Assembly: GCF_000173075.1 (NCBI RefSeq)
Contig: NZ_ABVL01000015.1
Coordinates: 1 to 64,000 of the forward strand
Origin: Chthoniobacter flavus Ellin428
GTDB taxonomy: Bacteria; Verrucomicrobiota; Verrucomicrobiia; Chthoniobacterales; Chthoniobacteraceae
DNA: 64,000 nucleotides
Reading direction: 5' to 3'
The position numbers and the translations under genes were made by a program. Shown one piece after another: positions 35,681-45,562 of this stretch (the stretch's first letter is position 1; every line of letters begins with the position of its first letter). Below the pieces are notes generated by a model. The model ran no database searches. It was given only the letters and a program-made list of their open reading frames with translations, and had not been told where the DNA came from.

Positions 35681-37352
35681 GTGAACTGGCTCTCGGATTT
35701 ACACCAGACACAGCCGATTGCCTACGCCATCGGTGTGCTCGCCTCGGTCTGTGTCCTCGGCATGGCGCTCGGCAGTCTGAAGTTCCGTGGCATTGGACTC
35801 GGCACCTCGGGTGTTCTCTTCGCCGGCATTCTCGTCGGTCACTTCGGCGAAGACGTTGATCATCACACGCTCGACTTCGTGAAAGAATTTGGACTGATTC
35901 TGTTTGTCTTCACCATCGGATTGCAACTCGGCCCGGGTTTCTTTGCCGCGCTGCGCGAACAGGGCGTGAAGATGAATGTCCTCGCCGCGGCCATCGTTAT
36001 TCTCGGCGCAGCCGGCGCGCCGCTCATCGGTTGGCTTGCCCATTTCGATTCCGCCGCGGTGCTGGGCATTTTTTCGGGCGCTTCGACCAACACCCCTTCG
36101 CTGGGCGCTGGCACACAGGCGCTCAGCTCCATGCCGGACATCGATCCCGATCGACTCACTCTGCCGGCGCTGGCCTACGCTGTCACCTACCCCACGGCCA
36201 TCGTCGGCATCATCGGGACATTGCTGATTCTGAAGCACCTCTTTCGCATCGACCCGCGGCGCGAAGCGGAGAGTTTTGCCCTGGCTCATCGCAGCACCGC
36301 CCAACCGCTCGAACGACGGACTGTCGTCGTCACCAATCCCAATCTCAATGGTGTCCGTCTCGACGCAATTCCCGGCCGCATCGAGTCGGGAGTCACCATT
36401 GCCCGCGTCCGGCACGACGGCGAAACCTGCGCCGCGACCGATGCCACCGTGATCCACCGCGGTGATCGCCTCGCCGTCGTCGGCACCGCGGCCGGCCTGG
36501 AGCAGATCGAGCGTGTCATCGGCCCGCGCACCGAGGAAGACCTCGTCCTTTCTGAAAGCGACATCACCTTCCGCCGGATCGCTGTCACGGCCCACGAGGT
36601 GTTGGGAAAAACGGTCGGCGAACTCAACCTCGACGACCGCTTCGGCGTAGCCGTCACGCGCGTGACCCGGGCCGACATCGAGATGTCCGCCGTACCCGGC
36701 TTGCGGCTGAAATTCGGCGATCAGGTCCAGATCGTCGGCACCGAGGCGAATCTCGATAAAGCGGCCGAGGCGCTCGGCAACTCGTTGAAGGACCTCAAAG
36801 AGACCCACTTCATCCCGCTTTTCATCGGCATCGCACTCGGCATCGCCCTCGGCACATTGCCGATTCCCTTTTTTGGAATGCCCCAACCGATCAAGCTCGG
36901 ACTGGCGGGCGGTCCATTGATCGTGGCGCTGATTCTCGGACGCGTCGGCCACATTCGAAGGCAGGTCTGGCACATGCCCGGTGAATACCAATCTCACCTT
37001 CCGTGAATTTGGCATCGCGCTCTTCTTCGCTTCGGTCGGTCTCAGTGCGGGAGCAAAATTCTTTGCCACCGTCTTCAGCACCACGGGTTTGCAGTGGCTG
37101 CTCGCCGGCGCGTGCGTCACAGTCCTGCCGCTACTCCTCGTCGGCATCCTGGCCCGCACCGTGTTGAAGATGAACTTCATGGATTTGAGCGGACTGCTCG
37201 CGGGGAGCATGACCGATCCCCCCGCCCTCGCCTTTGCCTCGAATATCGCGGATTCCGATGCTCCGACGGTAGCTTATGCCACCGTCTATCCCCTTACCAC
37301 CCTCTTGCGCATCCTCTCCGCGCAGGTGCTCGCGATCGTCCTTTTCCGATGA
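35681..37352 (+). pseudogene. AspT/YidE-type membrane transporter with a single-base frameshift
   Basis: The expected product is about 556 residues. Two sets of membrane helices (AIGVLASVCVLGMALG ... GLILFVFTIGLQLGPGFF; then IGIALGIALGTLPIPFFGM ... FGIALFFASVGLSAG) flank two TrkA-C/RCK-C-like domains (GVTIARVRHDGETCAATDA; VAVTRVTRADIEMSAVPG). This is the layout of the aspartate-alanine exchanger family (AspT, YidE, YbjL). The first frame ends at 37006 after HMPGEYQSHLP; removing one C near 36977 gives HMPVNTNLTFREFG and joins the second part. The start is GTG 35681. The end overlaps the phosphofructokinase start (ATGA). The substrate is unknown, perhaps an organic acid. Confidence 0.8.
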
Positions 37353-38590
37353 ATACACCTACCTTGGGCGAACCACGCTTCATCTCCACGCTGAGCCACA
37401 CGATCAGCGATGACCTTCGCATTCCCGAGCGGATCATTATCGGCGCGGATCCCGGCGAGCAGTTCGAGCTGGCCGGGCCGCGCGCGAAATTGTTCTTCGA
37501 TGCGAAACAAACGCGGGCCGGCATCGTAACCTGCGGCGGACTCTGTCCCGGCCTCAACAACGTCATCCGCTCGCTCTTCCTCGAATTGCACTACGACTAC
37601 GGCGTCGCGGAGGTGCTGGGATTTCGCGGCGGCTACAGCGGGCTCGATCCGGCCTCCGGCGTCGAACCGGCAACGATCACGCCAGCATTCGTGGACGGCA
37701 TCCATCAAAAAGGCGGCACCATCCTCGGCTCATCGCGTGGACCGGTGGATATCGGCCGGGCAGTCGACAATCTCATTGCCCGTGGCGTGAATATCCTTTT
37801 CACCGTCGGTGGCGATGGAACGCAACGCGGCGCCCACGAACTATATCAGGAAGCGCGCAAGCGCGGTCACGCTCTCGCGGTCGTCGGCGTGCCGAAGACG
37901 ATCGACAATGACGTGGGCTTCGTCTCGCGGACTTTCGGATTTTTCAGCGCGCTCGAGGAAGCCGCCCGCGTGCTCGACTGCGCACACACCGAGGCGCGCA
38001 GTGTCCCAGGCGGCATCGGTTTGGTGAAGCTCATGGGCCGGCATTCCGGGTTCATCACCGCGGGCGCCACCGTCGCCAGCCAGGATGTGAACTTTGCCCT
38101 GATTCCCGAAGTGCCGTTCGATCTCGACGCCTTTCTCGCGGCGCTGAAACAGCGCATGCTCACCAAATCGCACGCCGTCATCGCCGTGGCGGAAGGCGCG
38201 GGGCAAGATCTGCTCGCCGCGAATCCTCACGCGCGCGACGCTTCCGGCAACGTTCGCCTCAAGGACATCGGCCTGTTTCTGCGCGAAAGGATCGAGGCAT
38301 TTTTCAAAGCGGAGGGAATCCCCGTCGTGATGCGTTACTTCGACCCGAGCTATCAGGTCCGCAGTCGCCCGGCGAATTGCGAAGACGCCCTGCTCTGCGA
38401 TCTCTTCGCGCGCCACGCCGTGCACGCGGCGATGGCCGGCAAGACCGGTGTCGTCATTGGTTTCCTCCACGAACACTTCATCCACGTCCCCATCGAACTT
38501 CTCGCCACGCACACCAAGCGCCTCGACCCGGCCAGCGGGTGGTGGCGCTCGGTCCTCGCCGCGACCGGGCAACCGGCGCAGTTCGCCTGA
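37349..38590 (+). CDS. ATP-dependent 6-phosphofructokinase
   Basis: The 413-residue enzyme phosphorylates fructose 6-phosphate to the 1,6-bisphosphate in glycolysis. The motifs GIVTCGGLCPGLNNVIRSL (nucleotide loop), GGDGTQRGA, the catalytic PKTIDND and MGRHSGFIT are present. The PKTIDND signature with a longer N-terminal extension places it in the plant/spirochete-like group of PFKs. After GGDG comes T, which fits ATP rather than pyrophosphate use, though this is inference. ATG 37349 overlaps the transporter stop, so the two are translationally coupled, an unusual partnership. Confidence 0.92.
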   Translation: MNTPTLGEPRFISTLSHTISDDLRIPERIIIGADPGEQFELAGPRAKLFFDAKQTRAGIVTCGGLCPGLNNVIRSLFLELHYDYGVAEVLGFRGGYSGLDPASGVEPATITPAFVDGIHQKGGTILGSSRGPVDIGRAVDNLIARGVNILFTVGGDGTQRGAHELYQEARKRGHALAVVGVPKTIDNDVGFVSRTFGFFSALEEAARVLDCAHTEARSVPGGIGLVKLMGRHSGFITAGATVASQDVNFALIPEVPFDLDAFLAALKQRMLTKSHAVIAVAEGAGQDLLAANPHARDASGNVRLKDIGLFLRERIEAFFKAEGIPVVMRYFDPSYQVRSRPANCEDALLCDLFARHAVHAAMAGKTGVVIGFLHEHFIHVPIELLATHTKRLDPASGWWRSVLAATGQPAQFA

Positions 38591-38681
38591 GGACGGGAAC
38601 ACCATGCCGCGCCGCATAGGACCAAGGTCCCATCGCCAGTCGCGCATTTGCAGTGGATGATCGCTGGTGGCTTGAGTGTCG

Positions 38682-39062
38682 ATGAGAGCCGACACCGTGC
38701 TCTCCGTGATCCACCGAACCCCATCCGAAATTATGCTTCCCGAGAATCTCAACATGGGTGAACTCAGCGAAGCCCGGCGGAAAGCCGTGGCTTCATCCAT
38801 TCGACCGATCAGCATTGAGGAACTCAAGGAACTCGAAGTAGAAATCTTCCCCTACCACGACAGCGCCTGGCGGGAACGCTTCTCCGATTTCCTGCAGGAA
38901 AATCATGGCGCCACCTTTTATCACGCCACGACTCAAGACCACCTCCACATTCTCTACTGCCACAGCAAGGAAAAGGGCATCTGGTATCTCCCGGGAAGCG
39001 GGCTCGGCCCATTGCAGGAAAAAGGGCTCAAGATTTTGAAGAAGATCGTGGAGAAGACGTAG
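38682..39062 (+). CDS. Conserved-looking hypothetical protein
   Basis: It has 126 residues from ATG 38682, or 109 from ATG 38733 (MLPENLNMGELSEARRK). It has no signal peptide. The C-terminal half (FYHATTQDHLHILYCHSKEK and GIWYLPGSGLGPLQEKGL) looks like a compact alpha/beta domain with several His/Cys residues. It follows the phosphofructokinase gene by about 90 bp on the same strand. I do not recognise the family. Confidence 0.65.
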   Translation: MRADTVLSVIHRTPSEIMLPENLNMGELSEARRKAVASSIRPISIEELKELEVEIFPYHDSAWRERFSDFLQENHGATFYHATTQDHLHILYCHSKEKGIWYLPGSGLGPLQEKGLKILKKIVEKT

Positions 39063-39092
39063 CAGCGTGAGGTTCCGCCCGCGGTTGGCGGA

Positions 39093-40022
39093 CTATGGGA
39101 TCACCGCGAGGACTGCTTTTCCGCGACCAGTGGGGCGCGACACCTTTCCGAAATACGCCGCCGAAGCCTGATCGAAAGGCAGCACACCATCGAAGAACGC
39201 TTTCAATTCACCGCGGCTGAGTAACTTCGCGATATCGATCAATTGCTCTTGTTTCGGCTCGACGATGAAGAATGCCGCCTTGGTGCGCTCATCCTGGGCG
39301 CCTTCGCTACTCGAGGCGATCGTCACGATGCGGCCGCCGGGTTTGAGCACGCTCCATGAACGGCGAAGTGTCTCACCACCGACGGCGTCGAAAACGACAT
39401 CGACCTGGTCGACGATATCCTCGAAACGCTCGGATTTGTAGTCGATGACATGGGCGGCTCCGAGTTGCTCCAGAAAATCGGCGTGCCGCGATGATGCCGT
39501 GGCGAAAATCTGCGCGCCGCGGCGCCACGCAAGTTGGATCGCGAAGATTCCCACCGCACCCGAGCCGCCATGGACGAGTACGCGCTCGCCGGCTTTCAGC
39601 TTCGCGCGGTCATAGAGTCCCTGCCAGGCAGTGAGCGCGCTGATCGGGACAGACGCGGTCTCCGCGTGGCTCAACCCTTCCGGCTTCGGAGCGATGCTCG
39701 CCGGGGAGGTCAGGCAATATTCGGCCGTGGCACCGTCGGCAAACCAGTCGTTCATTCCATATACTTCCTCCCCCACCCGGAAGCGTCCGGCCTCTGCGCC
39801 GACCGCCGTGACGACACCGGAAAATTCGTGTCCCGGGACCGCGCCCCGGCGCACCTCACCCGCCTTCGTATGCGTCGTGGGATACCATCCCATTTCGGTC
39901 GGGGTGACACCCACCGCGTGAATGCGAACGAGGACATCCGCAGCCGTCACTTGCGGGACAGGGAGTTCGCGTTCGACCAGAGCGGGGTCGCTGACGGAGT
40001 CATTAAAACAGAAGGCTTTCAT
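39093..40022 (-). CDS. Zinc-independent quinone-oxidoreductase-type NADP-dependent reductase
   Basis: The 309-residue medium-chain dehydrogenase/reductase starts at ATG 40022 (MKAFCFNDSVSDPALVE). The GroES-like domain contains GHEFSGVVTAVG; the cofactor-binding domain has VLVHGGSGAVGIFAIQLAW and later VDVVFDAVGGETL. The zinc-binding cysteines of alcohol dehydrogenases are absent, as in quinone oxidoreductases (QOR). It probably reduces quinones or enones with NADPH. It is alone on its strand between plus-strand genes. Confidence 0.87.
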   Translation of the reverse strand: MKAFCFNDSVSDPALVERELPVPQVTAADVLVRIHAVGVTPTEMGWYPTTHTKAGEVRRGAVPGHEFSGVVTAVGAEAGRFRVGEEVYGMNDWFADGATAEYCLTSPASIAPKPEGLSHAETASVPISALTAWQGLYDRAKLKAGERVLVHGGSGAVGIFAIQLAWRRGAQIFATASSRHADFLEQLGAAHVIDYKSERFEDIVDQVDVVFDAVGGETLRRSWSVLKPGGRIVTIASSSEGAQDERTKAAFFIVEPKQEQLIDIAKLLSRGELKAFFDGVLPFDQASAAYFGKVSRPTGRGKAVLAVIP

Positions 40023-40380
40023 GTTTTTCGGCGGTGCAGATTTGAAAGTTGGCCCAGGATTGCGGCCAGAGAATTCGCCAGAGGATTGCACGCCCGCTCT
40101 CGGCGGCAAATCAAACTCTGGCGAAACCTGCGCGGCCCCGTGCTTCCAAGATCTACGAACAACCTAAACCTGCATACCGCCATGCAGGCCATCCACGACG
40201 AAACACGGGGGCCAAACCCAGGACAAAACCGCGTACAAGATTATCTCATAACTACGTCTTATTACGCAATTAATGGTTCTTATGGAAAATACCCGCTAAT
40301 TCCGCTTCGAGAAATACAGACATTCACGTATACGAACGCGTGTTTCGATACATAGAAACCCGTATTTTTACATCACCTAC
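40023..40380. other. Gene-free, locally AT-rich upstream region of the pilin genes
   Basis: No gene is visible. The part 40235-40380 is much richer in A and T than its surroundings and lies directly before the pilin-like operon, so it is a likely promoter region. I cannot place -35 and -10 boxes with confidence. Confidence 0.4.
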
Positions 40381-40965
40381 ATGAAGTTCGCTGCCTTCAC
40401 GTCGGTTCGCCAAAGTGGAGTTACGATTATCGAGCTCCTCGCCTCGGCGTTACTTATCTTTATGGGGCTCGGCGCGATTTTCGCGATGAATACGGAAAGC
40501 CTGCGCATCCTCTATAGCACCCGGATGCTGGCCAATGGCAGCCAGGTTTTGCAGGAGCGCATGGAAGCGATGCGCAATCATCCGTGGCCCGAAGTCGCGA
40601 ATGCCCAGGCGCTCGCCAGGCTTTTCCAAACACCCACCTCAAGCCAGGGCGACCTCGGCAGCACCAGCGTCACTGAACTCGTCACCGTCTCCATCCCCGA
40701 CACTCCCGACGCTCCGAAGACGGACAACAGCTCTTTTCAAGTTCGCCGTCATAACGGGACGGTGACTGTCGTCCAGTCTGCCGACCTCACGGCCCAGCCG
40801 CTCTTGCTGGTCGACATGAGCATTATCTGGCAGGAACACGATGGCACCAAGCAACGGGCGCTGCGAACCATCATCGGAAGAACCGGCCTGACCCGCAGTG
40901 GCATTTTCGGCAGCGCCTTTGGCCGGCCGGTGACCACCAATTCTCCCACGACACCGGCGCCATGA
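40381..40965 (+). CDS. Type IV pilin-like protein, PilV/GspI type
   Basis: The 194-residue protein has a prepilin N-terminus: a short leader, G-V-T-I-I-E-L with the conserved Glu at +5, and a hydrophobic helix (LLASALLIFMGLGAIFAMN). A prepilin peptidase would cut after the Gly of RQSG. It is the first of three coupled genes and its size and position fit a minor pilin of the PilV/GspI type. Its stop overlaps the next start by 4 bp. Confidence 0.8.
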   Translation: MKFAAFTSVRQSGVTIIELLASALLIFMGLGAIFAMNTESLRILYSTRMLANGSQVLQERMEAMRNHPWPEVANAQALARLFQTPTSSQGDLGSTSVTELVTVSIPDTPDAPKTDNSSFQVRRHNGTVTVVQSADLTAQPLLLVDMSIIWQEHDGTKQRALRTIIGRTGLTRSGIFGSAFGRPVTTNSPTTPAP

Positions 40966-41621
40966 TGCGATGCCGCGCCATATCCGGCTTCACCTTGGCC
41001 GAAATGATCATCGCCATGGCCGGCACGACCGTGATCGTCGGCGCGCTGCTCTTCAGCTCAGTCGAGCTCCAGAGATCGCTGCACGCGAGTGAGAGCTATG
41101 CGTCCAATCAATCGGACCAGCGCCGCCTGCTCGACTGCCTGTCGCGCGATATGCGTCGCTCCATCGGCGTGGCGACGACGACGACATTGAACGGCAGCAC
41201 CGGCACTCGCCTCGCGAATGCCACGGCGACCATCGAGGACAATACCGCGCTGCTCCTTACCCTCCCCGGGTATTACCAGAGCAATACGCCGACCGATACG
41301 AATTACGACCAACCGCTCTCCGTGGTGACGACCAATAACTACGTCGACTACGGCTCGGGCACGGAACACGCACCCGGCGTGCCGGTCATCTTTCGCAAGG
41401 AATACATCGTGGATGAAGGGTGCATGTGCTTTGTACGCATCGAGGGCGACTCGCAATCCATCATCGTGAAGCATGCGGAAAACTTTCATCTCACGGTGGC
41501 GATGTCCGCGGACGGATGCTCGGGCACAGTGCAGGTCACTTATCTTTCTCCCCGGTTCGGTTCCAAAACCCTCATCACCATGCGTGATGAAATCCTGTTG
41601 CGAAACATTCGCCTCGATTGA
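40962..41621 (+). CDS. Type IV pilin-like protein, PilW/GspJ type
   Basis: The 219-residue protein has the prepilin motif SGFTLAEMIIAMAGTTVIVG, with Glu at +5 and a hydrophobic helix. The globular part (residues 40-219) contains QRRLLDCLSRDMRRS, a feature of PilW/PulJ-like minor pilins. ATG 40962 overlaps the upstream stop (ATGA). It probably helps assembly of a pilus or pseudopilus tip. Confidence 0.8.
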   Translation: MMRCRAISGFTLAEMIIAMAGTTVIVGALLFSSVELQRSLHASESYASNQSDQRRLLDCLSRDMRRSIGVATTTTLNGSTGTRLANATATIEDNTALLLTLPGYYQSNTPTDTNYDQPLSVVTTNNYVDYGSGTEHAPGVPVIFRKEYIVDEGCMCFVRIEGDSQSIIVKHAENFHLTVAMSADGCSGTVQVTYLSPRFGSKTLITMRDEILLRNIRLD

Positions 41622-41629
41622 AGACCGTC

Positions 41630-43192
41630 ATGAAAACCCGCAGCACTCCCCGCCAGGCCAGCGCTCTCCTGATCACGCTCGGCGCCCTGGCGATTCTTTC
41701 CATCGCAGCCGCTTACACGCTGCGCCGGGTGACTCCCCGTTTTCAAATGAGCTCGCAGGCCGCAGCGTGGCAGGAGGCGCGACTGGCGGCGGAATCCGGC
41801 ATCGACGTGGCGCTGGCAGACCTCTCCCGCAACGCCACCGGCACCCAGGACGGCAATTGGCGGGGCTGGCAGCAGAAGCAACCAAACGGCCTGATCGGCC
41901 CAGTCCTCTCGAACACGCTCGGCCTCGTCAACAGCCTGCTCTCCCTCCTCGGTGGCAGCCCGGTCAAAGTCTCGTCGCCGATATTCCTCGATAACCTCCA
42001 AAGCGTCTCGCCCGGCAACCGGCCCACGAATGTCGATGTGCAACTCTGGGCGGTCTACCCCACCCCGAGCCCGTACTACCGTTGGTTTCGCCTGCGCGCG
42101 ATGGCCACATGTGCGCTGCCGCCCACGGCGACGAGCACATTCGACTCTCTCGAGGCCACGCTGCGCCGCTTCAGCCTCCGCGACGTCCGCCCACAATTGA
42201 AGAAGGACGATGTCGGTACCCCCATGAACGTGCCGACACCAAACACCTCGCGCGTCGTCGAAGTGCTCGTCGAACCGGTGCTGCCCTTCGAGTTGGCCAT
42301 CCTCACCGACCAATCGCTCAGTCTCGGCACCAGCGGAACGTGGACCGTGGATAGCTTCGATTCCCGCGATCCGATGAAATCCGGTCCCGACGGGCTCTAC
42401 CCCGGTAAGGGCAGCGCACAAGTGCAGAGCCACGGAAACATCGCCAACAATGCCGGACGCCAGGCGGATTCGATCTACGGGCCTTTGATTTCTGCCAACG
42501 GCTGCGTGGTTCACGGTGCTGTGGCCACCAATGGGGGCGACGACCCGGTGACCGACGGACACGAAAATATCGCGGGAGCAACGGGGATCGACGCCTCACA
42601 GATTCGCAGCGATTTCTATCGCGAGATCAAACCCATGGCCCGACCCACGAGCGGCATTTTTCTGCCGCCGCCCAGCATCATGCCATTTTACGTCGCCGAC
42701 GACGAATCGCATCCGACCCAATATCTCGTCAGCGGCGATCTGCACAACTTCGGCGTCGCCCCCTGGACGGGCCGCGGCAACGGCGCTCTCATCATCATGG
42801 TCAACGGCAACTTCGACGTCCCGACCAGCACCGTCAGCATTCCGCCCAATATCACGGTCCAGATATTCGTGCGAGGAAACATCGACTTCCACAATCGTCC
42901 GATCAATCAAGGCGGATTGGCCGGACAGCTGCAAATCTACGGCGAAGAAACCAACGGGGAGCCGAGAATCTTGCGCGCCTTCGGCAATGCCAAAATCAAT
43001 GCCGCCTTTTATGGACCGCAATATGATGTCCACCTCATGGACGCGGTCGATTGGACAGGTGCCATCGTCGCACGTTCGTTCGAGATGGTCGGCGGTGGCA
43101 ATGGCGGCTTTCACTACGACGAAGCGCTCGGCGTGGTCGGTGCGCCCATCGGCTTCCGCATCGCGCGTTACGTGGAAGACGTGCGCGAGTAG
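41630..43192 (+). CDS. PilX/GspK-like pilus assembly protein
   Basis: The protein has 520 residues from ATG 41630, 8 bp after the preceding gene. The N-terminus ASALLITLGALAILSIAAAY, followed by a basic segment and EARLAAESGIDVALADL, is that of PilX/GspK-type proteins, which lack the strict Glu+5 motif. The C-terminal part has beta-rich repeats (QIFVRGNIDFHNRPIN, AKINAAFYGPQYDVHL) resembling the polymer-forming/beta-helix tails of Verrucomicrobiota PilX-like proteins. The gene ends 7 bp from a converging gene. No major pilin or secretion ATPase is in the window. Confidence 0.72.
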   Translation: MKTRSTPRQASALLITLGALAILSIAAAYTLRRVTPRFQMSSQAAAWQEARLAAESGIDVALADLSRNATGTQDGNWRGWQQKQPNGLIGPVLSNTLGLVNSLLSLLGGSPVKVSSPIFLDNLQSVSPGNRPTNVDVQLWAVYPTPSPYYRWFRLRAMATCALPPTATSTFDSLEATLRRFSLRDVRPQLKKDDVGTPMNVPTPNTSRVVEVLVEPVLPFELAILTDQSLSLGTSGTWTVDSFDSRDPMKSGPDGLYPGKGSAQVQSHGNIANNAGRQADSIYGPLISANGCVVHGAVATNGGDDPVTDGHENIAGATGIDASQIRSDFYREIKPMARPTSGIFLPPPSIMPFYVADDESHPTQYLVSGDLHNFGVAPWTGRGNGALIIMVNGNFDVPTSTVSIPPNITVQIFVRGNIDFHNRPINQGGLAGQLQIYGEETNGEPRILRAFGNAKINAAFYGPQYDVHLMDAVDWTGAIVARSFEMVGGGNGGFHYDEALGVVGAPIGFRIARYVEDVRE

Positions 43193-43199
43193 CGCTGAA

Positions 43200-45473
43200 T
43201 TACTGCAAAACGAGAAAGGCGATCTCGCCGGGCGCGAGTTCGAGCTTTTGCTTCCACTCCGCGTGGCCACTTGCCAGATCGCTCATCTCGCCCTGCTCGT
43301 TCATCCGACGAAGTTTCACCTCTTTATCGAGCATATGGCTTCGTAAAACCGGATCGATCGGCACGCTGACGACCTGCTTCTTGTCATCGATATTGACCAG
43401 CACGATCGCAATGCTTCCATCGGCGTGCGAACGCGTCACGCTGTTGAGAATCGCGGGCCCGCGCACGATCTGATTCTCCACCGATTCGTGGAACTCGACA
43501 GTGGGTAAATCGGCAGGCAACGCCAGCGGATGCAGGTATTCGCCGAAGCGCAGCCATGGCAATCCGTGATCGGTATAAGCCGCGATGGACTTGAGGAAAG
43601 CGAACTCCTGAGCGTGCTCCGGTTGGAGCAAAAAGACCTTGGGTGAGTCGGTGTAGATGCGCCCGGGAATCGTCCCCTCGAGAAACAACGTGGCTAATTC
43701 CGGAATGAGGCTCCCGCCGCTCTTGCCCGGAGCGAGCGCACGCCCATGACCAAGACTATAGTCGCCCCAGACGGTGCGATAAATCGGCACGTAATTCGTC
43801 ATCACATTCACCGAGTAGAGGTTCACGTCGAGCAGATCGCGGAAGGCTTCGATCGGATCTTCGCCGGAAAGAATCGCTTCCCGATCGACCTCACGCACGG
43901 CATTGCGAACCCGCTGCACCAAAGCGCGCTGACCGCTGATCACGGTATTGCCTCCACCAATCGGATGACCGTGGTCCGCCGCAAAACATTCCGGCGCGCC
44001 TTTGCCGAAGCTATCAAGATACACGCCGGAAAATCCCCACTCACCCACGGCGCGGCGCGATAGGTCCACCAGGCGCTTCTGCCACCATTCAGTGGCGCGA
44101 CACATCGCGAGGAGTTGCGGTTCGCCGACGCCATAGGACACGCGATTGCCCAGCCGATCGTGCGTTGCCGCCCGGTCAGCCTCGGCGGCATCGGAGTCCG
44201 GAATGCCGGCGTCGTAAATCATCGATTGAATGTAAGCCTGCAGATGCACTCCTTTTCCGCGCATTTCACGCACGGCCTCGACCAGGCCAGGCTTCGGCGG
44301 CAACACATGGCCGAGACCGGATTCATTCAGCGACTGGCCCGCTTTCGGAGTTTCAAAACAGCCATACCAGATACCGAAAAACGGCCGCCCGCTGAAGGCC
44401 TCGCTAAGCGATTGCAGAGCCGTAAGATTGTTTGCCACCGTGCGCGCCGGCTTGGTCGTGGATGGTCGCGTGACAATTGGCGCATGCACGAGCCAATCCG
44501 GCAGATCGTGCCGCTCGGCCAGCAGACCGCGACTGGCCCACACTTGTTTCGTCCACCACATGCGGTATTCCCGTGCCGCATCCCACCAATCGCCATCGAA
44601 TGGCCCAGCGACGATCTCATACGGCATCGCAAATCGCTTCACAGCCGCGCCACGATTCGCCGGGAAGTGCTGCGCGGAAATGACTACCGCGTCCGCTTCG
44701 GGACGATTCCGCACGGCAAAGGTTTTCGTAAAGCCCTCTCCGTCCCGCGCGCTGAAATAAAAACCGCGCCCCGCCTTTCGTCCATACGCGGCGAGGAATT
44801 GGAATTTCGCCGAGGGCCCTGGATACGGAAGCTCCACATCCCCGCGCGGTGCTGCTTTCCCAAATCCTCGCGTTTGCCCACGACGATATGGCACCACCAT
44901 CTCATTGCTCGTTGGGTCCGCATCGAGTGCTGCGACGGCGAACTGCGGAAACGTCACGCTCCAGATTCCAGGATTCTCCGCGAGCGCCTCCACGTCGATC
45001 TTCCAACGCACGAGCGACGCTCCCACATCCAGCGCGGCGAACACCACCACTCGCGCCGTGGGTGTCTCGTAAGTCACATCGACCTGCCCGGCTTGCCCCT
45101 CGCCGCCTCTGCCAAATGTCACCTTGGTCGCTCCATCCGGCACAATGATCCCCGGCTTGTCCTTGGCCGTCGCAGGCATCGTTTCGATCGTCCACAGCGG
45201 CGTTTTCGGTGCGTCCGCCAACAGGTTGCGCTGGCCCACCGGCCAGATGCCCACCAACGCGCCATCCGCTTTGCGAAAGACGAAGCCGACCTTTTGATTA
45301 GCGGAACCAATGTAGCCCTCATGCTCGACGGGATACACCTGCTCACCCGGCGAACGGAACAGCCACGGCGGCGGTGCGTCCTTGGACCATGTCTCGGCAT
45401 CATCGGCCCATCCGCAACGCAGACCAGCCACCACAAAAAGAACAACCGCGAGGAGTGAGGGGGAACGGAACAC
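43200..45473 (-). CDS. Secreted DUF6259-type protein, probable glycoside hydrolase
   Basis: The 757-residue protein starts at GTG 45473 with a signal peptide (MFRSPSLLAVVLFVVAGLRC). After an N-terminal beta-sandwich region comes a TIM-barrel-like part with WGFSGVYLDSFGKGAPECF and an acidic strand end EAILSGEDPIEAF, positions where retaining glycosidases carry the nucleophile and acid/base. The pattern matches DUF6259 proteins, which are distantly related to GH-A/GH36-like enzymes. Its place at the end of a six-sulfatase run supports polysaccharide breakdown outside the cytoplasm; the substrate is unknown. Confidence 0.75.
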   Translation of the reverse strand: MFRSPSLLAVVLFVVAGLRCGWADDAETWSKDAPPPWLFRSPGEQVYPVEHEGYIGSANQKVGFVFRKADGALVGIWPVGQRNLLADAPKTPLWTIETMPATAKDKPGIIVPDGATKVTFGRGGEGQAGQVDVTYETPTARVVVFAALDVGASLVRWKIDVEALAENPGIWSVTFPQFAVAALDADPTSNEMVVPYRRGQTRGFGKAAPRGDVELPYPGPSAKFQFLAAYGRKAGRGFYFSARDGEGFTKTFAVRNRPEADAVVISAQHFPANRGAAVKRFAMPYEIVAGPFDGDWWDAAREYRMWWTKQVWASRGLLAERHDLPDWLVHAPIVTRPSTTKPARTVANNLTALQSLSEAFSGRPFFGIWYGCFETPKAGQSLNESGLGHVLPPKPGLVEAVREMRGKGVHLQAYIQSMIYDAGIPDSDAAEADRAATHDRLGNRVSYGVGEPQLLAMCRATEWWQKRLVDLSRRAVGEWGFSGVYLDSFGKGAPECFAADHGHPIGGGNTVISGQRALVQRVRNAVREVDREAILSGEDPIEAFRDLLDVNLYSVNVMTNYVPIYRTVWGDYSLGHGRALAPGKSGGSLIPELATLFLEGTIPGRIYTDSPKVFLLQPEHAQEFAFLKSIAAYTDHGLPWLRFGEYLHPLALPADLPTVEFHESVENQIVRGPAILNSVTRSHADGSIAIVLVNIDDKKQVVSVPIDPVLRSHMLDKEVKLRRMNEQGEMSDLASGHAEWKQKLELAPGEIAFLVLQ

Positions 45474-45562
45474 GGCAGAAGCTGAGCTGGAACGACCACC
45501 GCAGACAATCCGCGATTTGCTCTGCGGATTGGTCGGATCCGCTCACGTCGCTCTGCGAACTT

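Noticed and set aside
35699-37210. 503-codon open frame on the minus strand
   Set aside because: It is antisense to the AspT-like transporter, whose membrane and RCK-C motifs are clear.
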